This document shows, piece after piece, positions 34,041-41,312 of a stretch of DNA of 64,000 nucleotides. This DNA is from Acidobacteriota bacterium. GTDB taxonomy: Bacteria; Acidobacteriota; Thermoanaerobaculia; UBA5066. The position numbers were made by a program, and so were the translations under genes. The stretch covers positions 1 through 64,000 of the forward strand of contig RHKY01000046.1 in the NCBI GenBank assembly GCA_008363385.1, written 5' to 3'. The first letter of the stretch is position 1, and each line of letters starts with the position of its first letter. The notes under the pieces are model-generated. The model was not told the DNA's origin. It was given only the letters and a program-made list of their open reading frames with translations, and made no database searches.

Positions 34041-35899
34041 CCCGCCGCCGCCTCGCCCTCCTCCTCGCCCTCGAGCTGGCCTCGGCCTCCGCGGGCCTCG
34101 CGTCCGACCTGACGGTCTGGACGCTCTCCGGGGATCGCGTCGCGCCCGGCCCCGGAGTCTCCGACCGCCATCCCGTGGGATCGCTCCAGAAACCGTGGGT
34201 CGTGAAGGCCTGGGCCGAGGCCCACCCGGACCCCGGAACGCCGCCGCCGCGCGCGGTCTGCCGGGCCGGAGGGGGGTGCTGGCTGGCGACCGGCCACGGG
34301 GAGCTGGGCCTGCTGCGGGCGACGGCGCACTCCTGCAACAGCTGGTTCCTTTCGCTCGCACGGGACGTCCCGCCGGGCCTCCTCGCCGCGGCGCTTCGCC
34401 GGGCCGGCTTCCTGGTCCGCGAGCCCCTCGACCCGTGGGAGGCGATCGGCTCGGGCTCGCGCGGGCGGGCCGTGTCCGTCTCGCCCGGGACGCTCCTGCG
34501 CGCCTACCGCGACCTCGTGAAGGTCCCGTGGCCCGTCCGCGACGAGCTCCGCCGGGAGCTCCTCTCCGGGATGGCTCTCGGGGCCCGCGAGGGGACGGGC
34601 TCGGGGCTGGGGACGGCCGACCTCCTCGTCAAGACGGGGACCGTGGACGCCGTCGACGGAGCCGTCAGCCGGACCTCGGGCTGGGCGCTCGTGGCCGACC
34701 CGTCGGGCGAGAGGCTCTTCCTCGCCCTCCTGCCGGACGGGACCGGCGCCGGGGCCGCCGCGGCGCTCGGGGCCTCTCTCGGCCTCGCCGTCGGAGACCC
34801 CCGGCCGGCAGGCGCGACCGGCGGCGCGCGGACGGGGACGCACCGCCGACGTCCGCCCCCGGAGACCGTCCGGGTCCGGCTCCTCGCCTCCCTCCGGCCC
34901 TCGGCGATCACCGCGACGAACCGGGGAGCCGCGCCGGTGCGTGCGGAGGCGGGAGGCGGCGAGCGCTGGGTCGGGAGCGGCGGCTCGGTCCGGCTCGCGG
35001 CCGGGACTCGCCTCGGCGCCTCGACCTGGGAGCTCTCGGTCGAGCCGTACGGCCTCGTCCGTGTCGTCTCCGGAGCCGTCGAGGTGGGCTCGGGGCCCGG
35101 GGACACGCTCACCGCCGTCCTGGCGTCCCCTCTGCGGGACTACGTCGAGGGGGTCCTCCGCGGAGAGCTGCGCCCGGCCTCTTCCCGGCGCGCCGAGGAG
35201 CTGGCCGCCGCGGTCCTCCGGTACCTGGCGCGCGGGCCCCGCCACGGCCGCGAGGACGTCTGCGACCTCGTCCACTGCGCCCGCTTCGCCGGCCTGGGGC
35301 CCGACGTCTCGTGGCCCGCCGCCGAGCGCGCCCGGACGGAAGGAGCGGCCGGGGGGCCGGCCGCTCTCCTCGACGCGGCGTGGGAGCGGGCACGCGCCCT
35401 CGCCGCGGAGGACGGGCCCTGGCTCTGGTCCTCCGACTGCGGGGGGGAGCCTCTCTCGGAGCGGGCCGTCTGGGGGCGGGGCGAGACGACCGTCACTCCC
35501 TGCCCGAGGCACCCCGCGCCTCGGGCGGAGAGCGCCTGGAGCCGGACCTGGCCGGAGGCGGCCCTAGAGAAGGCCTTCGGCTCCGAGGTGACCGGCCTGA
35601 CGTCGGTCACGAAGGACGGCGTCCGCCTCACCCGCGTACAGACGGGGGGACGCGCGCGCGAGCTCGTCTTCGACACGCTGCGGAGGAACCTCGCGCAGGC
35701 GCTCGGGTGGGACGCCCTCCCCGCCCCGCCGGACTCCTTCGAGCGGAGACCCGACGGCTGGACCGTCCGCGGCCGCGGCCGCGGCCACCGCGTCGGGCTC
35801 TGCCTGGCGGACGGCGAGGGCCCGGGGCCCCTCGCGGGCCCCGGACCCTCCTCAGGGCCTCAGGGGCAGACGGCCCACGGGTCTCCGACCGTGCAGTAG
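34037..35899 (+). CDS. Fusion of a penicillin-binding-type transpeptidase domain and a SpoIID-like lytic transglycosylase domain
   Basis: This 620-residue exported protein has a signal peptide (residues 1-23). Residues about 25-240 carry the three motifs of serine acyl-transferases of the PBP/beta-lactamase fold: SxxK as S49-LQ-K52, SxN as S99-C-N101 and KTG at 199-201. Residues about 275-600 match SpoIID/LytB: SPLRDYVEGVLRGEL with the putative catalytic Glu377, VCDLVHCARFAG, SSDCGG and GRGRGHRVGLC. SpoIID cleaves glycan strands that lack stem peptides. The domain ends early: the usual 30 residues after VGLC are replaced by a Gly/Pro-rich tail. It is the last gene of the operon and overlaps the convergent gene by 40 nt. 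Confidence 0.82.
   Translation: MTRRRLALLLALELASASAGLASDLTVWTLSGDRVAPGPGVSDRHPVGSLQKPWVVKAWAEAHPDPGTPPPRAVCRAGGGCWLATGHGELGLLRATAHSCNSWFLSLARDVPPGLLAAALRRAGFLVREPLDPWEAIGSGSRGRAVSVSPGTLLRAYRDLVKVPWPVRDELRRELLSGMALGAREGTGSGLGTADLLVKTGTVDAVDGAVSRTSGWALVADPSGERLFLALLPDGTGAGAAAALGASLGLAVGDPRPAGATGGARTGTHRRRPPPETVRVRLLASLRPSAITATNRGAAPVRAEAGGGERWVGSGGSVRLAAGTRLGASTWELSVEPYGLVRVVSGAVEVGSGPGDTLTAVLASPLRDYVEGVLRGELRPASSRRAEELAAAVLRYLARGPRHGREDVCDLVHCARFAGLGPDVSWPAAERARTEGAAGGPAALLDAAWERARALAAEDGPWLWSSDCGGEPLSERAVWGRGETTVTPCPRHPAPRAESAWSRTWPEAALEKAFGSEVTGLTSVTKDGVRLTRVQTGGRARELVFDTLRRNLAQALGWDALPAPPDSFERRPDGWTVRGRGRGHRVGLCLADGEGPGPLAGPGPSSGPQGQTAHGSPTVQ
35819..35847. terminator. GC hairpin at the convergent gene ends
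   Basis: A 12-bp stem with one mismatch (35819-35830 with 35836-35847) closes a CTCGC loop. It lies just past the stop of the minus-strand gene and inside the last codons of the plus-strand gene. No T-run follows on either strand, so a terminator role is uncertain. Confidence 0.35.
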
Positions 35900-37017
35900 C
35901 GGTTCCCGAGCGGGTTCGTGTAGTTCCGGGTGTAGCCGTTCTTCGTGTCGGTCACCGTGAACGTCACGTTCACGTCCGTCAGCCCGCTGACGTAGAGCCC
36001 GTAGTTCCCGCTGCTGCCGCTGCAGAAGCTGACGATCTTGGCGACCAGCTCGACGTTCGTCTGGCTGAAGAACCAGAAGTACCCCGCGTCGCTCGTCAGC
36101 GAGACCGCCTTGGCCGTCCCGGTGTTGTTCTGGTAGTCCTTGTACGTCGCCCGGACCCGGAACCGGTTGTTGTAGAGGCAGAGCGTGTTGGCGTCCGCGG
36201 TGCAGCTCGTGCTCCCGCCGCTCGTCACCGTCAGGGAGACCGCGTTGCTGTACGTCTTGAGGGGCGCGCAGTTGCTTCCGCCGTACGGGTAGGCCCAGAC
36301 CCGGAAGTAGAGCGTCTTCCCGGCGTCCGTGGTCACCGTGCTGAGCGTGGCCGAGAGCGTCGTCCGCGAGTAGGTGGCCACCTTCGTGAAGCTCCCCGTC
36401 TCGGCCGAGCCGACCCCGAGCCACCAGTAGTCGGTCGTCCCGTACGGGTCCGCCGTCCAGGTCAGCTTGAAGCTCCCGCCTGCAGCGACCGAGTTCCTGT
36501 CGATCGAGAGGCTCGGCGTCGGAGGCCCGACGCAGCCGCTGCTGCCGCCGGTCACGCTGACGGAGACGACGTTGCTGTCGGTGTAGACCCCTTCGCAGGA
36601 CCCCAGGGCCCGGACGAAGAAGTAGATCGTCTTCCCAGCCAGCGAGGCGCCGCTGATCGTGACCGTCATGTGCGTCGCGGTGGTCGTGTACGGCGGGTCC
36701 AGGAGGTACTCCCAGGGCCCGGACGCGCTGAGCGAATAGACCGGGATGTACTCGAACTGGATCGACTGGGCGTTCCAGGTCAGCGTGACGGTGCCCCCGA
36801 CCGCCACGCTCGACGGGCTGCGACTGAGGTTGACCGGCCCCGGCTTGATGCAGGCGTCCGGGTCGGCCCCGACGACGTTGTGCGTCCCCATCGCGGCGCG
36901 CGGGGCGTCGGCGATCTCGGCCGCGGGCTCTTCCGGCGGAAGGGCGGAGACGGGAAGCGCCGCGACGAGGCACGCGACGGCGAGGGCGAGGAAGGCGAGG
37001 CGGGCAGTGCTTCTCAT
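35860..37017 (-). CDS. Secreted beta-sandwich protein with acidobacterial-type C-terminal domain
   Basis: This 385-residue protein has a signal peptide ('LAFLALAVACLVAALPVSA'), then two fibronectin-III/Ig-like repeats. Each opens with a Ser-rich linker and contains VTLTWNA or FKLTWTA and YFFVRA or YFRVWA strands. The last 95 residues ('LCLYNNRFRVRATYKDYQNN', 'SDAGYFWFFSQTNVELVAKI', 'NVTFTVTDTKNGYTRNY') form a domain I recall as common at the C-terminus of secreted acidobacterial proteins; its role is not known. The ATG has a strong site (AAGGAGG, 8 nt upstream). The low-Arg, Ser/Thr-rich composition differs from its neighbours but fits an extracellular protein. Confidence 0.85.
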   Translation of the reverse strand: MRSTARLAFLALAVACLVAALPVSALPPEEPAAEIADAPRAAMGTHNVVGADPDACIKPGPVNLSRSPSSVAVGGTVTLTWNAQSIQFEYIPVYSLSASGPWEYLLDPPYTTTATHMTVTISGASLAGKTIYFFVRALGSCEGVYTDSNVVSVSVTGGSSGCVGPPTPSLSIDRNSVAAGGSFKLTWTADPYGTTDYWWLGVGSAETGSFTKVATYSRTTLSATLSTVTTDAGKTLYFRVWAYPYGGSNCAPLKTYSNAVSLTVTSGGSTSCTADANTLCLYNNRFRVRATYKDYQNNTGTAKAVSLTSDAGYFWFFSQTNVELVAKIVSFCSGSSGNYGLYVSGLTDVNVTFTVTDTKNGYTRNYTNPLGNRYCTVGDPWAVCP

Positions 37018-37115
37018 GCGCTCCTCCTTGGCCGGCGAGCTGGCCGGCCCGGGCGGGGCCGGGGGCTCGCGATCCGGATCGATCATAGACCCGCGCGGGC
37101 GGGGCCCGACGCTCC

Positions 37116-39020
37116 CTACTCGAGCCGCTCGCCGGCGGGCGGGTCCAGCGGCCGCGCCTCCGCCGGGAACGGCCTCCCGAGCCAGCCTTCGTAGAGCGCC
37201 CTCCTCGCCGGGGACGCCTCGGGGTCCGGGACGATCTCGTAAGTGAAGTCGCGCCGCTCGCCGAGCGGGACGACGACCTCGCGCAGGAGGCCCCTTCGGA
37301 AGAGGTGGAGCTTCACCGCCGTCCCAGGCGCGAGGTCGCGCTCCAGCCGCCGCAGGAGGTCCCCGTCGGCCTTCCGGCCGTCCACGGCCACGAGCTCCTC
37401 CCCGGCGCCGACGCCCGCCTCGTAGGCCGCCCGGCCCCGGTAGACCTCGGCCACGACGATCCGGCCGTTCTCGGTCCTCGTCTTCCACCCGAGGTCCGCG
37501 AGCGTCCGGCGCGGCGGGGCGCCTTTCGGCCCGGCCTCCTCCTCGTCCTCGTCCTTCTCGGGCTTCTCGCGCATCGCGAGGCCCACCCGGGCGAAGAGCT
37601 CCTCGAAGGGCGGCGTCTCGACGCCCCGGACGTACCGCCGGAAGAAGTCCGAGACGTCGACGCCGGAGACGCTCGACACGTGCGCCTCGTACGCCCCCTC
37701 GGGATAGCCCGTCGGGCGGCCCCCGTACTCGTCGTGCAGGTGCGTCAGGACGGCGTCGAGCGAGGACCTGCCGGACGTGGCCTGCCGGAGCGTCAGGTCC
37801 AGGGCGAGGCCGATCAGGGCGCCGCGCCGGTAGTAGCCCTCCGAGACGTTCGGCGAGTTCTCGTCGGGCCGGTAGTACCGGATCCAGGCGTCGAAGGAGG
37901 CCGCCTCGGCGCTCTGGACCGCGGCCCCCGGCGTCTGCCGGTGGTCGCGGATTTCCTTGCCCCACGCCTCGAGGGCGTGCTTCGGCTCGACGAGGCCCGC
38001 GCGCACGAGGAGGAGCCCCTCGTAGTAGGAGGTGATCCCCTCCATCGCCCAGAGGTCGCGCGTGTAGACCTCCCGCGTGTAGTCGAACGGCCCGAGAGAG
38101 GCCGGGCGGATCCTCTTCACGTTCCAGACGTGGAACAGCTCGTGGGCGAAGAGGGCGAGGACGTCGCGGTACCTCTTCGCCGGCCGGAACCCGGTCGGCT
38201 CGAACGCGACCGACTGCGAGGCGCGGTGCTCCAGCCCGCCGCGGGCGCCCGAGGCGACGTGCACCAGGAAGAGGTACCGCTCGTACGGGAGGCCGCCGAA
38301 CAGCGCCGCCGCCGCCTCCACGATCCGCGACAGGTCGGCGACGAGGCGCTCCGGGTCCTCGTTCCCCCGGCCCCAGAGGGCGAGGGTGTGGGGCACGCCG
38401 CGGACCTCGAAGCCGTACGTCCGGTGCGTCCCGCACTCGAACGGCGAGTCGACCAGCTCGTCGTAGTCCCGCGCGAGGAAAGCGCCGCCCTCGTCCGGCA
38501 AGGCGATCGAGACGCGCCACCCCTCGGGGAGGACGAAGCGCAAGGCGTACGGCTCGTCCTTGCGGCCGTCCACGTAGAGGAAGAGGCTCGGGCCGTTGCC
38601 GTACCCGTGGGTCTCGTCGAGGTGGGAGGTCCGGACGGTCAGCTCGTTGGCGTAGACCCTGTATCGCGCGGTGAACGGGCCCCGGGCCCTTCGCGCGGGC
38701 CGGACGCGCCAGCGGCTCTTCTCGACCTTCTCGACGGCCGCCGGTCCGCCCGGGCCCTCCACCTCGATGTCCTGGACGTTGCGCGCGTAGTCCCGGACGA
38801 AGTAGGAGCCGGGCGCCCAGACCGGGAGGACGAGGTCGAACGACTCGACCGCCGCCGGAAAGGGCGCCACCTCCATCACGAGCTCGAAGAGGTGCGTCGA
38901 GGGTCGGGGCATCGACACGGTGAACGTCGTCCGGGGGGCGGCGTCTGCGGTCATGCTGGAGGCTCCGATCGCGGCCAGGAGTGCGGCGGCTGCCGGGAGG
39001 GGCGCGGGGAACGGGCGCAT
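37116..39020 (-). CDS. M61-family metallopeptidase (glycyl-aminopeptidase type) with PDZ domain
   Basis: This 634-residue protein has a signal peptide (residues 1-28). An N-terminal beta domain ('WAPGSYFVRDYARNVQDIEV') precedes the catalytic gluzincin domain: zinc ligands H293 and H297 in HELFHVWN, catalytic E294 and the third ligand E327 in WAMEGITSYYEG. A PDZ domain lies near residues 500-590 ('YEAGVGAGEELVAVDGRKAD'). This is the normal M61 order. These peptidases have a preference for N-terminal glycine or alanine and are exported. TATCCT lies 8 nt before the ATG on the minus strand (39029-39034) without a Shine-Dalgarno sequence, so the mRNA is probably leaderless. Confidence 0.93.
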   Translation of the reverse strand: MRPFPAPLPAAAALLAAIGASSMTADAAPRTTFTVSMPRPSTHLFELVMEVAPFPAAVESFDLVLPVWAPGSYFVRDYARNVQDIEVEGPGGPAAVEKVEKSRWRVRPARRARGPFTARYRVYANELTVRTSHLDETHGYGNGPSLFLYVDGRKDEPYALRFVLPEGWRVSIALPDEGGAFLARDYDELVDSPFECGTHRTYGFEVRGVPHTLALWGRGNEDPERLVADLSRIVEAAAALFGGLPYERYLFLVHVASGARGGLEHRASQSVAFEPTGFRPAKRYRDVLALFAHELFHVWNVKRIRPASLGPFDYTREVYTRDLWAMEGITSYYEGLLLVRAGLVEPKHALEAWGKEIRDHRQTPGAAVQSAEAASFDAWIRYYRPDENSPNVSEGYYRRGALIGLALDLTLRQATSGRSSLDAVLTHLHDEYGGRPTGYPEGAYEAHVSSVSGVDVSDFFRRYVRGVETPPFEELFARVGLAMREKPEKDEDEEEAGPKGAPPRRTLADLGWKTRTENGRIVVAEVYRGRAAYEAGVGAGEELVAVDGRKADGDLLRRLERDLAPGTAVKLHLFRRGLLREVVVPLGERRDFTYEIVPDPEASPARRALYEGWLGRPFPAEARPLDPPAGERLE

Positions 39021-39069
39021 TCCCCGGGAGGATATCCGCCCTCCCGCGCGGTCGAGACGGACCCGTCGC

Positions 39070-40056
39070 TCAGGCGTGGATCTCGACGACGTCGCCGTCG
39101 GAGAGCGCGTGGTGCCGGTCCACCTGCTGCCCGTCGAACCGGGCGTGGCCCCAGATCCTCGCGTACTTCATCCGCTCGGCGACCTCCCTGTGGACGCGCG
39201 CGGCGAGGTCCGCGACCGTCGCCCCGGCCGGGAGGACGAACGGCGCGGCGCGGTCGGGCCGGTGCCCCGGCTCCTTGGCGTAGACCCGGATCCGGCCCAG
39301 TTCGAAGAAGAGGCGGGGGCGGAGCGCGTCCAGGCCCTCGCCCGTCAACGCCGAGACCTCGAAGAAGGGGAGGTCCCGCCCCGCCTCCTCGCGGGCCATC
39401 TCCGAGAAGGTGCCGTCGTCGAGGTCGCGCTTGTTCCCGAGGACGAAGACGGGACGGCTCGCCAGGAAGGGCGGGGCGTCCGCGGGGGCCGGGCGGGAAG
39501 CGGGCCAGACGCGCGCCCGCGCCAGGAGGTCCTGGACGAGTCGGAGGGAGGCCGGGACGTCGTCGGCCGCCACGTCCAGGACCAGGAGGAGGCCGTCGGC
39601 GTTGTGCGCCAGGTTCGGCAGCCACGGCTCGGTGTGCCCCTCGGCCACCGCCGGGGTGTCGACCAGCTGCACCTGGACGTCCTCGAACGGCATCATCCCG
39701 GGCAACGGCAGGCGCGTCGTGAACGGGTACTCGGCCACCTCGGGACGGGCGTGCGTCAGGGCCGCCACCAGCGCCGACTTCCCGGCGTTCGGGGGACCGA
39801 GGAGGACCCACTGCCCCGCCCCCTCGTGCTTCACGTACCCCGGGTCGGCCCGGCGTCCCCCTTTCGCCGCGTGCTCGGCCTCGTCCTCCAGCTTCGCCAG
39901 ACGCTTCCGCAGGTCGGCGAGCATCTTCTCCGTCCCCTTGTGCTTCGGGAGGAGCGCGATCATCTCGCGCAGCGCCGCCAGCTTCTCGTCGTGCGCGACC
40001 GCCTTCCGGAACCGGTCCTCGGCTTCCTTGTACTGGGGCGTCAGGTTCGCGGGCAC
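39070..40056 (-). CDS. OBG/DRG-like GTPase with C-terminal TGS domain
   Basis: This 328-residue cytoplasmic GTPase starts with a helical, charged N-terminal region (1-80). The G domain follows: G1 GPPNAGKSAL, G3 DTPA and G4 NKRD. A C-terminal TGS domain ends it ('VLPAGATVADLAARVHREVA', 'ALSDGDVVEIHA'). This is the domain order of DRG/Obg-HflX superfamily proteins; DRG-type members act on ribosomes. The GTG at 40056 is preceded by GAGGGGAAACGG, a fair ribosome binding site. The frame stays open upstream through the 60-bp repeats, but no homology lies there, so the shorter form is preferred. Confidence 0.87.
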   Translation of the reverse strand: MPANLTPQYKEAEDRFRKAVAHDEKLAALREMIALLPKHKGTEKMLADLRKRLAKLEDEAEHAAKGGRRADPGYVKHEGAGQWVLLGPPNAGKSALVAALTHARPEVAEYPFTTRLPLPGMMPFEDVQVQLVDTPAVAEGHTEPWLPNLAHNADGLLLVLDVAADDVPASLRLVQDLLARARVWPASRPAPADAPPFLASRPVFVLGNKRDLDDGTFSEMAREEAGRDLPFFEVSALTGEGLDALRPRLFFELGRIRVYAKEPGHRPDRAAPFVLPAGATVADLAARVHREVAERMKYARIWGHARFDGQQVDRHHALSDGDVVEIHA

Positions 40057-40106
40057 CCGTTTCCCCTCCTCGACGCGCCGTGACCGGCGGCCTCCAGAAT
40101 ACGACG

Positions 40107-40315
40107 CTCCCCCGGGCGCGGAGGGGTTCGGGGAACCGTCCCTCCCGCCGCGCTCTCGTCGGGTCCCTCCCCCGGGCGCGGAGGAGTTCGGGGAACCGTC
40201 CCTCCCGCCGCGCTCTCGTCGGGTCCCTCCCCCGGGCGCGGAGGAGTTCGGGGAACCGTCCCTCCCGCCGCGCTCTCGTCGGGTTCCCCCGGGCGCGGAG
40301 GGGTTCGGGGAACCC
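40107..40315. repeat. 60-bp tandem repeat, three full copies and one partial
   Basis: Units begin at about 40107, 40167 and 40227 with an exact 60-bp period. A shortened fourth copy starts near 40284 after a 3-bp loss. Copies differ at one position (gaggggttc in copies 1 and 4, gaggagttc in 2 and 3). Each unit holds an inverted repeat GTTC-GGG-GAAC. The period is divisible by three, so long frames stay open through the repeats on both strands without implying a gene. The array sits between lexA and the TGS-GTPase gene. Confidence 0.9.
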
Positions 40316-40332
40316 GGCCACCGGGTTCCCCG
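40306..40332 (-). terminator. Perfect hairpin after lexA
   Basis: A 12-bp perfect stem (40306-40317 with 40321-40332) with a CCA loop starts 8 nt past the lexA stop. It is built partly from the last copy of the 60-bp repeat. There is no T-run, so it may act as a 3' stabiliser or a Rho-independent-like stop of weak type. Confidence 0.5.
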
Positions 40333-40340
40333 AGAACATG

Positions 40341-40946
40341 TCAGTACCGCCGCATCAGCCCCACGACCACGCCCTGGACCCGGACGTCCTCCTCCCGCGC
40401 GAAGAGCGGCGCCATCCGCTCGTTCGCCGGCTGGAGGCGGACCCGGCCGTCCGGCTCGCGGTAGAGCCTCTTCAGCGTCGCCTCGCCGTTGACGAGCGCC
40501 GCGACCATCTCGCCGTTGGCGGCGGTCTCGCGCCGGATCAGGATGACGTAGTCGCCGTCGTGGATGCCGTCGTCGACCATCGAGTCGCCCTTGACCCGCA
40601 GGACGAAGTTCTCCCCCTTGCGGGTCAGGACCTCGGGCACGGGGACCCGCTCGGAGCCGGGGAGGACCTCGATCGGCTGCCCCGCGGCGATGCGGCCCAG
40701 GAGCGGGAGCTGAGCCAGGCCCGCGGACTCCTCCTCGGCGACGACGAGGGAGCGCCTCTTGTTCCAGTCCCGGACCAGGATCCCCTTCTCCATCAGGAGG
40801 CGGATGTGCTTCTGGAGCGTCCCGAAGGAGCGGAACTCGAAGCGCTCGCAGATCTCCCGCTGCGTCGGCGAGATCCCCCGATCGCGCCTGTAGTCCCGGA
40901 TGAAGTCTAGGATCTCCTTCTGGCGTTTGGTGAGAGTCGTCGTCAT
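40341..40946 (-). CDS. lexA: LexA repressor
   Basis: LexA represses SOS genes until RecA filaments trigger its self-cleavage. The 201-residue protein has the winged-helix N-terminus ('LTKRQKEILDFIRDYRRDRG', 'SPTQREICERF'), the scissile Ala88-Gly89 in RIAAGQP, catalytic Ser122 in GDSMVDDGI and Lys159 in EATLKRLY. All functional residues are present. The recognition helix resembles that of Gram-positive LexA, and a GAAC-N4-GTTC box lies at its own promoter, which predicts autoregulation. No other SOS gene adjoins it. Confidence 0.96.
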   Translation of the reverse strand: MTTTLTKRQKEILDFIRDYRRDRGISPTQREICERFEFRSFGTLQKHIRLLMEKGILVRDWNKRRSLVVAEEESAGLAQLPLLGRIAAGQPIEVLPGSERVPVPEVLTRKGENFVLRVKGDSMVDDGIHDGDYVILIRRETAANGEMVAALVNGEATLKRLYREPDGRVRLQPANERMAPLFAREEDVRVQGVVVGLMRRY

Positions 40947-41312
40947 CCTTACTCCATTCGGAGAACTGGCTGTGTTTCCTTATTTTCTTCGGAACCCGCG
41001 GACGAACTCCCGTTCCGAAGTTAGGCGCAAATTTGCCGCAAGTCAAGATCGATCGGTCGGCCTTCCCTCTCCGATCGCTTCCGCCTCCGGCGTTCGGGAC
41101 TTCCGATCCGTACGATGATCGATCCGGACGAGGAGATCACCGAATTAAGTTCGGTGAAGAGCAATATCAGCCTAAAATATTTCGGACTCGATGAGTTCGA
41201 TCCTCTCGCCGAGGCCCACCTCTGGGCGACGTCGTTTCCAATCGGGACACCGACCGGCTTGAGCCATCCGATCCCGGCGGGCTACCCTCTCGCCGGGGAC
41301 CCTCAGACGACG
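40947..41312. promoter_or_regulatory. AT-richer divergent regulatory region between lexA and the sigma factor gene
   Basis: This 366-bp stretch contains no gene I accept. Much of it is clearly AT-richer than the rest of the window (for example 40975-40990, 41028-41046 and 41140-41180). It holds the lexA promoter and operator. An open plus-strand frame runs from an ATG at 41115 into the sigma factor, but its 66 residues show no homology and a composition unlike the genes here. TAAAAT at 41173-41178 is a possible -10 for the sigma gene, with no good -35. Confidence 0.6.
41003..41046 (-). promoter_or_regulatory. lexA promoter with LexA (SOS) box over the start site
   Basis: On the minus strand TTGACT (41041-41046) and TAACTT (41018-41023) are exactly 17 bp apart. 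Directly downstream lies CGAACTCCCGTTCCG as read on the plus strand (41003-41017), a GAAC-N4-GTTC palindrome like the LexA box of Firmicutes and Actinobacteria. It covers the expected transcription start, so bound LexA would block its own transcription. The box ends 56 nt before the lexA ATG. Confidence 0.75.

Noticed and set aside
35800-35900. Frameshift at the end of the SpoIID domain
   Set aside because: Neither alternative frame encodes the expected family tail; the gene seems to end naturally here.
40107-40315. 60-bp repeats as a CRISPR array or as a coding repeat
   Set aside because: Units are contiguous with no variable spacers and no cas genes are near. All frames stay open only because 60 is divisible by three.
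40057-40340. Extension of the TGS-GTPase into the repeat region
   Set aside because: A ribosome binding site precedes GTG 40056 and the upstream residues are repeat-derived Arg/Gly/Ser sequence without homology.
41115-41312. N-terminal extension of the sigma factor from ATG 41115
   Set aside because: AT-rich and non-conserved in look; the start at 41313 gives the normal ECF length.
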